This document shows, one piece after another, positions 8,326-17,408 of a DNA stretch of 19,210 nt. Within the stretch, counting starts at the first letter, position 1. Each line of letters starts with the position of its first letter. The notes beneath the pieces are model-generated. The model worked only from the letters and a program-made list of their open reading frames with translations, made no database searches and was not told where the DNA came from. The DNA comes from Thermococcus paralvinellae. GTDB taxonomy: Archaea > Methanobacteriota_B > Thermococci > Thermococcales > Thermococcaceae. The DNA is taken from contig DQUR01000130.1 in the NCBI GenBank assembly GCA_015662175.1, positions 1 through 19,210 of the forward strand. The letters are read 5' to 3'. Position numbers and translations under genes: made by a program.

Positions 8326-8796
8326 ATGAAAGTTGAGGGATTTGTCGCAAGCCTGAAAAATGCCGAAACAATAGCCCAGCTCTTCAAAATTCTGGAGGAG
8401 AAGGGAGCACCAGTGATAGAGCTTGATGGGGAAAAGTTCCTCACTGTCGTTGAGGGAGACTTTGAGGGGGTTAAGTTCTGGACAGAGATTAACGGCAAAA
8501 AGGCAAACATGGCCCTCGGGGACGCTATGCTGAACTCGGCAAGCTTTCCATTCAAGTGTAAAAAGCCCTACACTGGTGGGAACATAATATTTGTTAAGAT
8601 GAGTGACATTGAGAGTGAAGAGTTTTTAGTTGCCTACAAGAGCGAAGGGATCGGCAATTATTTCCATGTCAAAGGGGACAGAGTTGAGAAAATTGAGCCG
8701 ACTGAATATGAAGATCTTCTCCCAAAGATGCCTGAGTTCAGAGTAAAAAGTTTCAGTGAAGAGCAGATGGACATGATGGGTGCCTTCTTCGGTTGA
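8326..8796 (+). CDS. Conserved-looking hypothetical protein, 156 residues
   Basis: The start is strong: AAGGAGG at 8312-8318 lies seven bases before ATG 8326, with a TATA box at 8275. The product is a soluble, acidic protein without membrane segments or a signal peptide. Visible features are an N-terminal helical region (SLKNAETIAQLFKILEEKG), mixed beta-rich segments (FLTVVEGDFEGVKFWTEI; GGNIIFVKMSDIE), and a short C-terminal MMGAFFG. Two cysteines would be needed for a metal site, but only Cys79 is present. I do not recognise the family. It is convergent with pmm, with only 12 bases between the two stops, and is not obviously linked to the cobalt operon. Confidence 0.75.
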   Translation: MKVEGFVASLKNAETIAQLFKILEEKGAPVIELDGEKFLTVVEGDFEGVKFWTEINGKKANMALGDAMLNSASFPFKCKKPYTGGNIIFVKMSDIESEEFLVAYKSEGIGNYFHVKGDRVEKIEPTEYEDLLPKMPEFRVKSFSEEQMDMMGAFFG

Positions 8797-8808
8797 AAGA
8801 TGCCAATA

Positions 8809-10182
8809 TTAACCCTTCAAAGCCTCATCCAAGAGATTCAGTCCCAGATCCAGGTACTCCTTAGCCTTTTTCTCATTTCTTGCCTCTGCGAAAATTCTTA
8901 TTACTGGCTCCGTTCCGCTTGCCCTCACCAGAACCCAGCCGTCATCAAAGAGGATCTTTACCCCATCGGTCGTGTCAATCTTAAAGCCTCTCTGCTCTGC
9001 AATTTTAGCGACTTTTCCAACCACTGCATGCCTGTCCCCTTCAACGTGCCTCCTTGTTTTCACCTGATGGAACTTTGGCAATTCGTCAATAAGCTCGCTG
9101 AACTTTTTGTTGGACTTTGCAAAGATCTCAACTATCTTCGCCACGGTCATTGCACCATCCCTGCCCAGAACATGATCCGGGAATATCACGCCTCCATTTT
9201 CTTCCCCACCAACCAACCCGTTGTGTTCAAGTAAAGCCCTCGAGACTACCAGATCACCAACCTTCGTTTTGAGAACTTTTCCGTTGTGTTGCCTCGCAAC
9301 CTCATCAATTATGTGTGATGTAGCTACCGTCGTGACAACCAGTCCCCCGCCATGTTCCTGAAGCATCGCCTTAACGATGAGAGCAAACGTTTTGTCCCCC
9401 TGAATGAAGTTTCCATTTTCATCAATGAACACCGAACGGTCTGCATCTCCATCTTGGGCAACGCCAAAGTCCGCTCCCAATGCTCTGACAATCCTCATGA
9501 ACCCCTGAAGGTTCTCTTCGTTTGGTTCTGGATTTCTTGCCGGGAAGTGGCCATCGGGATGGGCATTCACGCTGACGACCTTACAGCCAAGTTCCCTGAG
9601 GAGGTAGGGCAAAACCAGCGAGCCAGCGCCATTTGATGTATCAACCACCACAAAGGGCTTCCTCTCCTTTATTGCCTTAACATCAACCTTGGACTTTATC
9701 GCATCTATGTACGGCCTTATTATGTCCCTTCTCTCCAGACGGCCAATCTCGTCCCATTTCGCCCTGTCAAACTCCTCCTTGAAGAACAGATCTTCCACAA
9801 TTGCTTCTTTCTCTTTCCTCAAGCCCAACCCATTTGGCTCTAGGAGCTTGATCCCGTTGTATTCCGGGGGATTGTGAGATGCCGTGATCACAGCCCCGCC
9901 ATCGACTCCAAAGTATCTGCATGCAAACTGAATTGCCGGGGTTGGGGCAATACCCACGTCAATAACGTTTATTCCAACGCTTAAAAGGCCCGATATTAAC
10001 GCGTTTTTCAGCATTTCACCGCTCACCCTTGTGTCCCTTCCCACAACGACCCAGAGCTTCTTATCGGGCTGTTCCCCTTTTAACAGGGTTCCAAATGCCA
10101 TCCCTATTTTGAGGGCAAATTCCGGGGTTATCTTTTCATTTACAATTCCCCTGACCCCAAATGTTCCAAACAGCCTTCCCAT
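8809..10182 (-). CDS. manB: Phosphomannomutase/phosphoglucomutase
   Basis: This enzyme of the alpha-D-phosphohexomutase family interconverts mannose-6-phosphate and mannose-1-phosphate, and probably the glucose phosphates too. The four domain signatures are present in order: the phosphoserine loop TASHNPPEYNG (about residue 92), the metal loop DGDADR (about 240), the sugar-binding GGEENGG (about 323), and the phosphate loop RASGTEP (about 422). ATG 10182 is preferred over GTG 10191 because the ribosome binding site GGTGGTGG lies just before it and relatives begin GxLFGTFGVRG. 457 residues is the normal length. It starts 18 bases after the manC stop and is the last gene of the mannosylglycerate block, supplying the mannose-1-phosphate that manC uses. 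Confidence 0.95.
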   Translation of the reverse strand: MGRLFGTFGVRGIVNEKITPEFALKIGMAFGTLLKGEQPDKKLWVVVGRDTRVSGEMLKNALISGLLSVGINVIDVGIAPTPAIQFACRYFGVDGGAVITASHNPPEYNGIKLLEPNGLGLRKEKEAIVEDLFFKEEFDRAKWDEIGRLERRDIIRPYIDAIKSKVDVKAIKERKPFVVVDTSNGAGSLVLPYLLRELGCKVVSVNAHPDGHFPARNPEPNEENLQGFMRIVRALGADFGVAQDGDADRSVFIDENGNFIQGDKTFALIVKAMLQEHGGGLVVTTVATSHIIDEVARQHNGKVLKTKVGDLVVSRALLEHNGLVGGEENGGVIFPDHVLGRDGAMTVAKIVEIFAKSNKKFSELIDELPKFHQVKTRRHVEGDRHAVVGKVAKIAEQRGFKIDTTDGVKILFDDGWVLVRASGTEPVIRIFAEARNEKKAKEYLDLGLNLLDEALKG

Positions 10183-10200
10183 CTCCACCACCTTTCATGG

Positions 10201-11580
10201 TCATCTACCGAAGTCATCCTGGAATCTTATTATGTCGTCCTCTCCAAGATATTCGCCTATTTGAGTCTCAATGACCTCCAGGACTACTTTTCCAGGGTTT
10301 TCCAATCGATGTTTAACCCCGGCGGGAATGAACGTGCTCTCCCCCGGCCTCAAAAGGATTTCCTTATCCCCGACTATGACCCTTGCCGTTCCCCTAACAA
10401 CGACCCAGTGCTCCGAGCGGTGGTAGTGCATCTGAAGTGAGAGCTTCCTGCCGGGTAAGACCGTTAAGCGCTTGATTTTGTAGCGTTCCCCTTCTTCAAG
10501 GACGGTATAACTTCCCCAGGGTCTGTAGGCCGTTCTATGGACGAGAACCCTCTCGTCACCCTTCTCCTTGAGCTTCCTGTAAACTTCCTTAACCTTCTGG
10601 CTTTCCCCCCTGTGGGCAACCAGAAGGGCATCCCCGGTGTCGATTATTATTAGATCCTTCACACCCACCGTTGCCGTTAGGCGCTCCGTCATGATGAGGT
10701 TGTTCTTCGAGTCTACACCTATGTAACCAGCTTTCGTTCCCTTAATTTTAATGGCGTTTCCGTTTTCGTCCTTCTCAAAGGCATCATAGATCGCATCGAA
10801 GCTTCCCAGATCGTTCCAGTAGGTATTTAGTGGAACAACCGCTGCCCTGTCAGTCTTTTCCATAATTCCGTAATCCACCGAAATGTCTGGAACCAGCTCA
10901 TAAACTTCTTCAATGCTCTTGGCCTCTTCAAATGCATTGTGAATTTCAGGGGCTAGGCGTTTCACATCCTCAATGAAAAGCTCTGTATCAAACATGAACA
11001 TTCCGCTGTTCCAGTAATAGCCTTCCTCAACGTATTTTCTTGCAGTCTCGAAATCGGGTTTTTCTTTAAATTCGGCAACTTTGTAACCGCCTTCCAGTTT
11101 TTCTCCAGGCTTTATGTAACCGTAACCCGTGTGGGGCCTCGTTGGTTTGATACCAAACGTTACAAGGTAGTCCTCTGCAAGCCTTTCCGCTGTTCTGAAG
11201 GCTTTGATGTATTTTTCATTGGCGTCGATTAAATGGTCAGAGGGTAAAACCGCGACCTTCGATTTCCCGAAGTTCTCATGGATGACTTTCAGCCCCCAGT
11301 AAATTGCCGGGAGGGTGTTCTTTCCCACCGGCTCAAGCAGGACATTTTCCTCTGGAATCTCTATCCCCATGTCCCTGAGCTCATCAAAAACCCTGAAGCG
11401 ATACTCCCTATTGGTTACCACAAAAATTTCTTTGGGTTTTGAGAAGAGCAGGGCCCTTTCCACTGTCTTCTGAAAGAGCGAGGTATCATCAAATATCCTT
11501 ATAAACTGCTTTGGCATTAACTCCCTGCTCAGCGGCCATAAGCGGGTTCCCTTTCCTCCGGCTAAAATTAGTGTCTTCAT
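10201..11580 (-). CDS. manC: Bifunctional mannose-1-phosphate guanylyltransferase / mannose-6-phosphate isomerase
   Basis: Domain 1 (to about residue 340) is a nucleotidyltransferase with the pyrophosphorylase signature [21 protein letters not shown] split near its Lys, plus GKNTLPAI and YWNSGMFMF. It makes GDP-mannose from mannose-1-phosphate and GTP. Domain 2 (about 345-459) is a type II isomerase cupin with [16 protein letters not shown], whose His and Glu residues bind the metal; it converts fructose-6-phosphate and mannose-6-phosphate. Both activities are known for the Pyrococcus horikoshii homologue. ATG 11580 overlaps the mpgP stop as ATGA, implying translational coupling. 459 residues, frame intact. 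Confidence 0.96.
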   Translation of the reverse strand: MKTLILAGGKGTRLWPLSRELMPKQFIRIFDDTSLFQKTVERALLFSKPKEIFVVTNREYRFRVFDELRDMGIEIPEENVLLEPVGKNTLPAIYWGLKVIHENFGKSKVAVLPSDHLIDANEKYIKAFRTAERLAEDYLVTFGIKPTRPHTGYGYIKPGEKLEGGYKVAEFKEKPDFETARKYVEEGYYWNSGMFMFDTELFIEDVKRLAPEIHNAFEEAKSIEEVYELVPDISVDYGIMEKTDRAAVVPLNTYWNDLGSFDAIYDAFEKDENGNAIKIKGTKAGYIGVDSKNNLIMTERLTATVGVKDLIIIDTGDALLVAHRGESQKVKEVYRKLKEKGDERVLVHRTAYRPWGSYTVLEEGERYKIKRLTVLPGRKLSLQMHYHRSEHWVVVRGTARVIVGDKEILLRPGESTFIPAGVKHRLENPGKVVLEVIETQIGEYLGEDDIIRFQDDFGR

Positions 11581-12326
11581 CCTATCACCTCCAGTAGCTC
11601 TTCCATTGAGTTTATATTTACAGCGTTTGGATGCCTCAAATTTCCAATTATGAATGCATTTTTAACAATGTCAAAGAGGGGAAAGTCATTCAATCCATCT
11701 CCAACGGCATATGCCTCCACATCTCCAAAAAACCTGGAGTAAAGGTGAAGGAGAAGGTGTGCCGCCTTTCCTTTGTCAGTATTCCCATGAACGTTGTAAA
11801 ATCTGCTTCCCTTTGAAATTCTCAAGCCTCTGGATTTAATTGCCTCAATAAACCCCTCATCCTTCCAGCGAAAGATTGTTTCCGAGTATTCCCTCATCAT
11901 CGCGAGTTCTGCCAGTTGTCTTGGAAGCCTCGTAAAGTTCATAACCTCCTCAACACCTGAGTTTCCATAGTATTTTAGACCGAACTTTTCGCTAAGCTCA
12001 TCGAGGGCTTTTTTTATAACCTCATATCTTTCGCCAAGCTCTATAACAAAGTAATCCCCACCTTCCCTTGTGAAGTTGAAGGTAAATGGGAAATATTCCT
12101 TTGGAATGTATATCGCACTTCCGGTCTCCACTATGAACGGGTCTTCAACATTTAAGGCCTTTCTGTAATATTCCTGCTCAGCTCTAGTCTTTGACGAATT
12201 AAAGACTATCCTGAACCCTTTTCTTTTTAATTCATCAATTACCTTTTCAGCTGGTTCCGGTGAGTAGTCATCCCCAATTAAGGTCCCGTCGAGGTCAAGG
12301 AATATCACTTTCATTTTCATTTTCAT
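11577..12326 (-). CDS. mpgP: Mannosyl-3-phosphoglycerate phosphatase
   Basis: This HAD-superfamily phosphatase of the Cof/MPGP type removes phosphate from mannosyl-3-phosphoglycerate to give mannosylglycerate. The motifs are complete: DLDGTL with the nucleophile Asp at 11 and the acid/base Asp at 13, NSSKTR (motif II) near 43-48, a conserved Lys in the [11 protein letters not shown] region, GNTDKGKA (motif III) and [10 protein letters not shown] (motif IV, Mg binding). Length 249 is typical. ATG 12326 is preceded by AGGTGG overlapping the mpgS stop. Three tandem ATGAAA units code for MKMKMK, so initiation at a later ATG is possible but the spacing favours the first. Confidence 0.95.
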   Translation of the reverse strand: MKMKMKVIFLDLDGTLIGDDYSPEPAEKVIDELKRKGFRIVFNSSKTRAEQEYYRKALNVEDPFIVETGSAIYIPKEYFPFTFNFTREGGDYFVIELGERYEVIKKALDELSEKFGLKYYGNSGVEEVMNFTRLPRQLAELAMMREYSETIFRWKDEGFIEAIKSRGLRISKGSRFYNVHGNTDKGKAAHLLLHLYSRFFGDVEAYAVGDGLNDFPLFDIVKNAFIIGNLRHPNAVNINSMEELLEVIG

Positions 12327-12334
12327 TAAACCAC

Positions 12335-13519
12335 CTACAGGCCAAGTTTGAGCAGGGTTTCAGAGTTGCTCTCAACAATTTTCATCCATTTTTTGACATC
12401 AATGTCCTTAATCGGGGGCATTACAACAGGTTTTGGCGGCTCTTCGTTTTCACCTATTATACCGTGCATCCTTAAATCCTCCAGTATCCTCCTTCTGAGA
12501 TTTTCTGAGGATAGATTCGAGTGATAAATTGTAGCCAAAGACATTAAGATCATTTCCTTCACATGACTCTGTCCCTTGTCTTCATGAAAGTGTGGGTTGA
12601 GCGTTTCAATTTGAAATATCTCAATCCCCTGATCAAAGACTTCCTTATACTCCTCAACCTTCTCCCATTTTCCAAACCTCTCGAGGAGGTAAACTATCTC
12701 GTATGGCTCTATTGAATAGCTGGTTGAGAATGGCATTATCTCGGCCAGCTTCATGGTCATTGCATGCTCCCCGGCATTGCCGGTGACCATTATGTTGGTC
12801 TCGAAGGTGGTTTGCTCACTGATCAGTTGGTTGAGATAGCGGTTTGTGATTTCACTTACCCTTCCCCATTTTTTGAAATATAAGCTACCCTTTGTAACCT
12901 TGGGCTTATGCCTCCAGTGAAGACGAACCATCGTGTATTCACTCTCGCTCATGAGAAAACCGGCGGCATAGTCCTTTACATATTCATTAACTGCTCCGGG
13001 AATGTAGTTATCGGCATCAACAAATCCAACATATTTTGCACCAATGGCCTTTGCGAGTAGAATCCCAATGACCATTCCCTCACCCTTGCCGCTCCTAACA
13101 TTCCCATTCCCATCAAGTATTTCAGTGTATCCAACCTTTTCAAATGCCCTGGCTATTCCGAAATCCTTTTGGTGGACTATGATAACTCTCGAATGAGTCA
13201 GATTGTGGAAGTGCCTGATCAAATCAACCTCCTGCCTGTATCTGTTGGGGCCTTCTCTCTTGCTGTTTGAGACTATGATTATGGGGCACTTGTGGGGTAT
13301 CGCCTTTAGAACACCGTCAACCAGATGAAGTTTTTCGTTTTTCATTGGGACAATAACCGCCATTTCCCCCAGTGTCCGGTATATGTCTTCCCTGGGAATG
13401 TTCACAATGGTGAACATCGGCACCTCCTCTGTCTCGGTGTCCATCTTGAGGAGCTTTTGCAACTCGTAGATCTTAACAGCCCCAAATATCTCCTTATAAA
13501 TGGGAGCCTCCAAAAGCAC
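12335..13519 (-). CDS. mpgS: Mannosyl-3-phosphoglycerate synthase
   Basis: This GT55-family glycosyltransferase joins mannose from GDP-mannose to 3-phosphoglycerate, the committing step of mannosylglycerate synthesis. The family stretches [31 protein letters not shown], the metal-binding [12 protein letters not shown] (DxD-like), [13 protein letters not shown] and [11 protein letters not shown] are all present. GTG 13519 is chosen over ATG 13591 because GGAGGTGA lies five bases before it and the product, beginning [13 protein letters not shown], is 394 residues, the same as the Pyrococcus horikoshii enzyme. The longer start would add 24 unmatched residues and lie at or before the predicted transcript start. 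First gene of the mpgS-mpgP-manC-manB block. Confidence 0.95.
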   Translation of the reverse strand: MLLEAPIYKEIFGAVKIYELQKLLKMDTETEEVPMFTIVNIPREDIYRTLGEMAVIVPMKNEKLHLVDGVLKAIPHKCPIIIVSNSKREGPNRYRQEVDLIRHFHNLTHSRVIIVHQKDFGIARAFEKVGYTEILDGNGNVRSGKGEGMVIGILLAKAIGAKYVGFVDADNYIPGAVNEYVKDYAAGFLMSESEYTMVRLHWRHKPKVTKGSLYFKKWGRVSEITNRYLNQLISEQTTFETNIMVTGNAGEHAMTMKLAEIMPFSTSYSIEPYEIVYLLERFGKWEKVEEYKEVFDQGIEIFQIETLNPHFHEDKGQSHVKEMILMSLATIYHSNLSSENLRRRILEDLRMHGIIGENEEPPKPVVMPPIKDIDVKKWMKIVESNSETLLKLGL

Positions 13520-13609
13520 AGTTGTCACCTCCAGATGATTAGAACAAAATGAAATCCCATCAAAGTCCCTTAAAGTGTAAATTAAGCCCATAACTATTAG
13601 TAAGCTTGC

Positions 13610-13619
13610 TTATATAAAA
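13610..13619 (-). promoter_or_regulatory. TATA box of the mannosylglycerate operon
   Basis: On the minus strand the element reads TTTTATATAA. It predicts transcription starting near 13585-13590, which leaves an unusually long leader of about 65-70 bases before GTG 13519. It lies immediately beyond the glucokinase stop codon at 13626. Confidence 0.5.
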
Positions 13620-13625
13620 TTTACC

Positions 13626-15050
<1,425 letters not shown>

Positions 15051-15063
15051 TCAATAGCTAAAT

Positions 15064-15633
15064 TCACTCCTTCCACCTTGGATTGTCCTTAATGATTACC
15101 CTTCCATCTTCCTCAACCACTATCTTTGAGAATCCCCTCTCCTTTATGGTTCCGTAGTCATGGCCTGCATCAGCTGGATAGATAGCCAAGAATATGAAAG
15201 GTTCATTTCCCGTATTGACTGTTCTGTGGGCCCAGTAGGGCGGAACATAGACTATTGTCCCGGGCTTCATTTCAATGAACTTTGCATTTCCCTCAGGTGT
15301 CTGCAAAAGCATTCCACCTTTCCCTTTCAGAGCAAAGTAGATTTCCGCCCTATCGGGCTTTGAGTGGTAGTGGCCCTTTGTGAAGAAGAACTCCTTCCCA
15401 ACTTTTCCGGGATAGAGAACAGTTGTTGCAAAGTTCAAATCCCCCTCCTTTTCCTCCTGCTCAATTGCATAAACCTCATATACAACAGGGTTTTCCCTTT
15501 CCACAAGCTCCTTCCATGCCTCCTCATCAAGGAAGTATCCCTTCATGTCGCTTAGCCTTCTCACCAGCTTTTTGGCGTTTTCAATTGTTCCGGTTTCAAA
15601 ATCGAGTCTAACTCCAAAGGGCTCTTTGTACAT
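15064..15633 (-). CDS. pgiA: Cupin-type glucose-6-phosphate isomerase
   Basis: This enzyme interconverts glucose-6-phosphate and fructose-6-phosphate. It is unrelated in fold to the bacterial and eukaryotic isomerase. The metal ligands known from the Pyrococcus furiosus enzyme fall at the same residue numbers: His88 and His90 in GHYHSKPDRAEIY, Glu97, and His136 in PPYWAHRTVN. The fold is a single beta-barrel. ATG 15633 is chosen over GTG 15642 because GGGGTGA lies five bases before it; it also gives 189 residues, the usual length. The gene precedes glkA, placing the first two steps of sugar breakdown together, and a glycolytic regulator motif lies upstream of its TATA box. Confidence 0.97.
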   Translation of the reverse strand: MYKEPFGVRLDFETGTIENAKKLVRRLSDMKGYFLDEEAWKELVERENPVVYEVYAIEQEEKEGDLNFATTVLYPGKVGKEFFFTKGHYHSKPDRAEIYFALKGKGGMLLQTPEGNAKFIEMKPGTIVYVPPYWAHRTVNTGNEPFIFLAIYPADAGHDYGTIKERGFSKIVVEEDGRVIIKDNPRWKE

Positions 15634-15668
15634 CGGCTTCACCCCTACTCCAACCTAAAGCATTCACA

Positions 15669-15680
15669 ATATTTTAACCT
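15669..15680 (-). promoter_or_regulatory. BRE/TATA element of the pgi-glk unit
   Basis: The minus strand reads GGGAAAGGTTAAAATATT, with a purine-rich BRE-like stretch before the TATA box. It predicts a start near 15648, leaving a leader of about 14 bases that contains the ribosome binding site GGGGTGA. Confidence 0.55.
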
Positions 15681-15690
15681 TTCCCTTCTA

Positions 15691-15707
15691 TATCACTGTA
15701 AGTGTTA
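15691..15707 (-). promoter_or_regulatory. Thermococcales glycolytic motif (TGM), likely Tgr/TrmBL1 site
   Basis: The plus-strand sequence TATCACTGTAAGTGTTA matches the consensus TATCAC-N5-GTGATA in 11 of 12 fixed positions (GTGTTA for GTGATA). It lies about a dozen bases upstream of the pgi TATA box. The TrmB-family regulator Tgr/TrmBL1 is known to repress when this motif is downstream of TATA and to activate when it is upstream, so activation under sugar-poor conditions is inferred here. The site overlaps the stop codon of the M50 protease gene at 15705. Confidence 0.75.
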
Positions 15708-16289
15708 AACTAGTGAACGAAGCACGTATGAAACGCCTATGGTGACTGCCCAGTAACCAGCGTTCCACTTAATGACTTTGTAGCCATCGAGCGGTGGAAA
15801 CGGCAGGAGGTTGAAGAACGCTATCCAGAAGTTCACAATGGATGTGTAGTACAGGGAAACCATAGCGTGAATTGGGAGGGGCACTGTTTTCAGCAAAATC
15901 AAGGCAACCACTCCAACCATTATGTTTGCTAATGGTCCAGAAAGGCTTATCCATCCTTCGGCTTCCCTATCACTCCAGTATTGGTAAGGAGCATAGATGT
16001 AAACGGCACCCAGTGCGGCAAAAACTATCGCATGGCCGAATATCATCTTTCCCAATATACCGAGAAGGAGGGCTATCAAAATGCCGGTATCCCATCGTTT
16101 GTAAAACGCTATGTAGCCATACTTCTTTGCAACCTGTCTGTGAGCTAATTCATGAAAGACAAAGGCAGTAAACACGGCGAGGGCGACATAGGGCATGTTC
16201 CTCAGTTCAAAGTTAGAGAACAAAAGTAGCAACACCACATACGAAACCGCCAGATCTTCAAGCTCCTGCTTCCTGAAATCACTGAGCAT
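15705..16289 (-). CDS. Membrane metalloprotease, M50 (site-2 protease) family
   Basis: This small integral membrane protein has four to six hydrophobic segments and the M50 zinc signature HELAHR (about residues 46-51 from this start), with the second active-site motif, LLPFPPLDGYK, near residue 168 in place of the usual NxxPxxxLDG. Family members cut transmembrane segments of other proteins; the substrate is not known here. ATG 16289 has a GGAGATGAT match to the 16S tail just before it. The in-frame ATG 16298, which overlaps the upstream KH gene stop as ATGA, is also possible but has poor spacing. It is translationally linked to the KH-domain gene. Confidence 0.88.
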   Translation of the reverse strand: MLSDFRKQELEDLAVSYVVLLLLFSNFELRNMPYVALAVFTAFVFHELAHRQVAKKYGYIAFYKRWDTGILIALLLGILGKMIFGHAIVFAALGAVYIYAPYQYWSDREAEGWISLSGPLANIMVGVVALILLKTVPLPIHAMVSLYYTSIVNFWIAFFNLLPFPPLDGYKVIKWNAGYWAVTIGVSYVLRSLV

Positions 16290-16294
16290 CAATA

Positions 16295-16474
16295 TCATCT
16301 CCCCCTGATTTCAATCTTCTTTCCCAAGACGAGCTCTGCAGCTTTTACAGCAGAGCCCCCACTGCCAACAGCAATCCTCACCTGATCCTTTGGGACGTAA
16401 ACTATGATTGTATCTCCGGAGTATTCCACATCTATCACATCAACGCGGAGCATTTGCTTTAAGCGTTCAATCAT
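16295..16474 (-). CDS. Small KH-domain RNA-binding protein
   Basis: The 59-residue product is almost entirely one KH-like unit, with a beta-strand VDVIDVEYSGDTIIVYVP followed by the GxxG loop GSGG (near residue 38) and AVKAAELVLGKKIEI. The pattern is close to the KH domains of NusA-type proteins. ATG 16474 is chosen because the TATA box at 16505-16512 puts the transcript start near 16484, which rules out ATG 16501, and because GGGGGATGA lies just before it. Its RNA target is unknown. The stop overlaps the M50 gene, so the two are cotranslated. Confidence 0.8.
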   Translation of the reverse strand: MIERLKQMLRVDVIDVEYSGDTIIVYVPKDQVRIAVGSGGSAVKAAELVLGKKIEIRGR

Positions 16475-16504
16475 CTTCATCCCCCGATTATGTTGGGTCA
16501 TTCA

Positions 16505-16512
16505 AATATAAA
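16505..16512 (-). promoter_or_regulatory. TATA box of the KH-domain/M50 pair
   Basis: The minus strand reads GGTTTATATTTG, giving a TATA box whose predicted start (near 16484) leaves a very short leader containing GGGGGATGA. The placement excludes the upstream ATG at 16501. Confidence 0.55.
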
Positions 16513-16526
16513 CCTTAACGCTTGCT

Positions 16527-16703
16527 TTAATCAAAATCCCAGATGGTTCTTCCTTTGTAAAACATCATAACGTAACCACAGTTTTTGCAGATGACTATCT
16601 TCACCTTATGAGCGGTGAATCCCCATTTACTATCGAGTTTACCTTCTTCAACTTGAAAATCCATTCCGCCACATAACGGGCATCTTAACTGTTGCTTTTC
16701 CAT
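16527..16703 (-). CDS. Small zinc-ribbon protein
   Basis: A 58-residue protein with CPLC (8-11) and CKNC (39-42), which form a four-cysteine zinc ribbon. The middle segment (KLDSKWGFTAHKVKIVI) and the tail (GYVMMFYKGRTIWDFD) are typical of archaeal nucleic-acid-binding or scaffold ribbons, but the function is not known. ATG 16703 is chosen because GGTGA at 16709-16713 lies five bases before it; the in-frame codon at 16715 has no such site. It follows the TraB-family gene by 19 bases and is probably in the same transcript. Confidence 0.75.
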   Translation of the reverse strand: MEKQQLRCPLCGGMDFQVEEGKLDSKWGFTAHKVKIVICKNCGYVMMFYKGRTIWDFD

Positions 16704-16722
16704 AATTATCACCAAAACTACA

Positions 16723-17403
16723 TTACCTTGGCGATATAAAAGCCTTGTGTGAATTCAATATCCTCTCTATGCCACTTTTATGTCCCAGACCAACGACCGC
16801 AATAACTTTAGGTTTTTTAATTCCCCTCGCTCTTAAGTTGTTTACAATGGCAATCAGATTCTTGGCCATTATCTCATTCCTCTCCTCAACGAGAACTCGA
16901 TACAGGTAGGGATACTTCATTTTAAACTGAGTCATCATGACTTTAAAATCCGTGATGATGTCCCTCTCCTCTCGTCCAAGCGGTGAGGGAATAAAAACTG
17001 CCAAACTTTCCAGAAGGAGTAGAAGCTTCTCCCTGAGAGGTGCCTTAAGGATTTTCGCTGTTATGACATTTATGTCCTCATCGATGAGATATAGGTGAAT
17101 TCCCAAAAGCCCGGCCAGGTTTATTGCCTCCATCATCTCTCCACCGGGCATCATGCCAAACTCCTCTCCCAGCTTTTCCTCAACCTTTGTAAGGATGTAT
17201 TGAATTATTCCTATCCTCCCATATTTAACTGCCTCTCCAAGTTTTATTCTCTGAGGATTCTGCATTGCGTAGAATCGCCTCTTATCAAGCTCTATGGCTA
17301 TTGCATGCGGTTTTTCTTCCAGTATTGTTTTCCTAACCCTCTCTTTGCTCTCTGGAGAGACGTGCATCGTTCCAATGACCTTAACGTATCGAAGATAGGT
17401 CAT
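16723..17403 (-). CDS. TraB/PrgY-family protein
   Basis: TraB-family proteins include an enterococcal pheromone shutdown protein and many archaeal and eukaryotic proteins of unknown chemistry. Motifs seen here are VIGTMHVSPES near the N-terminus, a conserved ERNEIMAKNL segment, and a C-terminal VGLGHKSGI. The central part contains a hydrophobic stretch (LLLLLESLAVFIPSP) that could be buried or membrane-associated. ATG 17403 is chosen over ATG 17415 because GGTGA (17408-17412) lies four bases before it and overlaps the stop of the RNase Z gene. Product 226 residues, frame intact. The role of this protein in archaea is not established. Confidence 0.85.
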   Translation of the reverse strand: MTYLRYVKVIGTMHVSPESKERVRKTILEEKPHAIAIELDKRRFYAMQNPQRIKLGEAVKYGRIGIIQYILTKVEEKLGEEFGMMPGGEMMEAINLAGLLGIHLYLIDEDINVITAKILKAPLREKLLLLLESLAVFIPSPLGREERDIITDFKVMMTQFKMKYPYLYRVLVEERNEIMAKNLIAIVNNLRARGIKKPKVIAVVGLGHKSGIERILNSHKAFISPR

Positions 17404-17408
17404 AACCT

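Noticed and set aside
8800..9234. Plus-strand open frames over the manB gene and other long antisense frames (for example 3377-4039)
   Set aside because: They are shadows of well-supported genes, with low-complexity or Ser/Pro-rich products and no ribosome binding site.
12309..12326. Triple ATGAAA repeat at the mpgP start as a regulatory repeat
   Set aside because: It is simply a Met-Lys repeat in the N-terminus and is too short to treat as a functional repeat without more support.
13520..13591. ATG 13591 as the start of mpgS
   Set aside because: It adds 24 residues not seen in the family, lies at the predicted transcript start, and GTG 13519 has a perfect GGAGGTGA before it.
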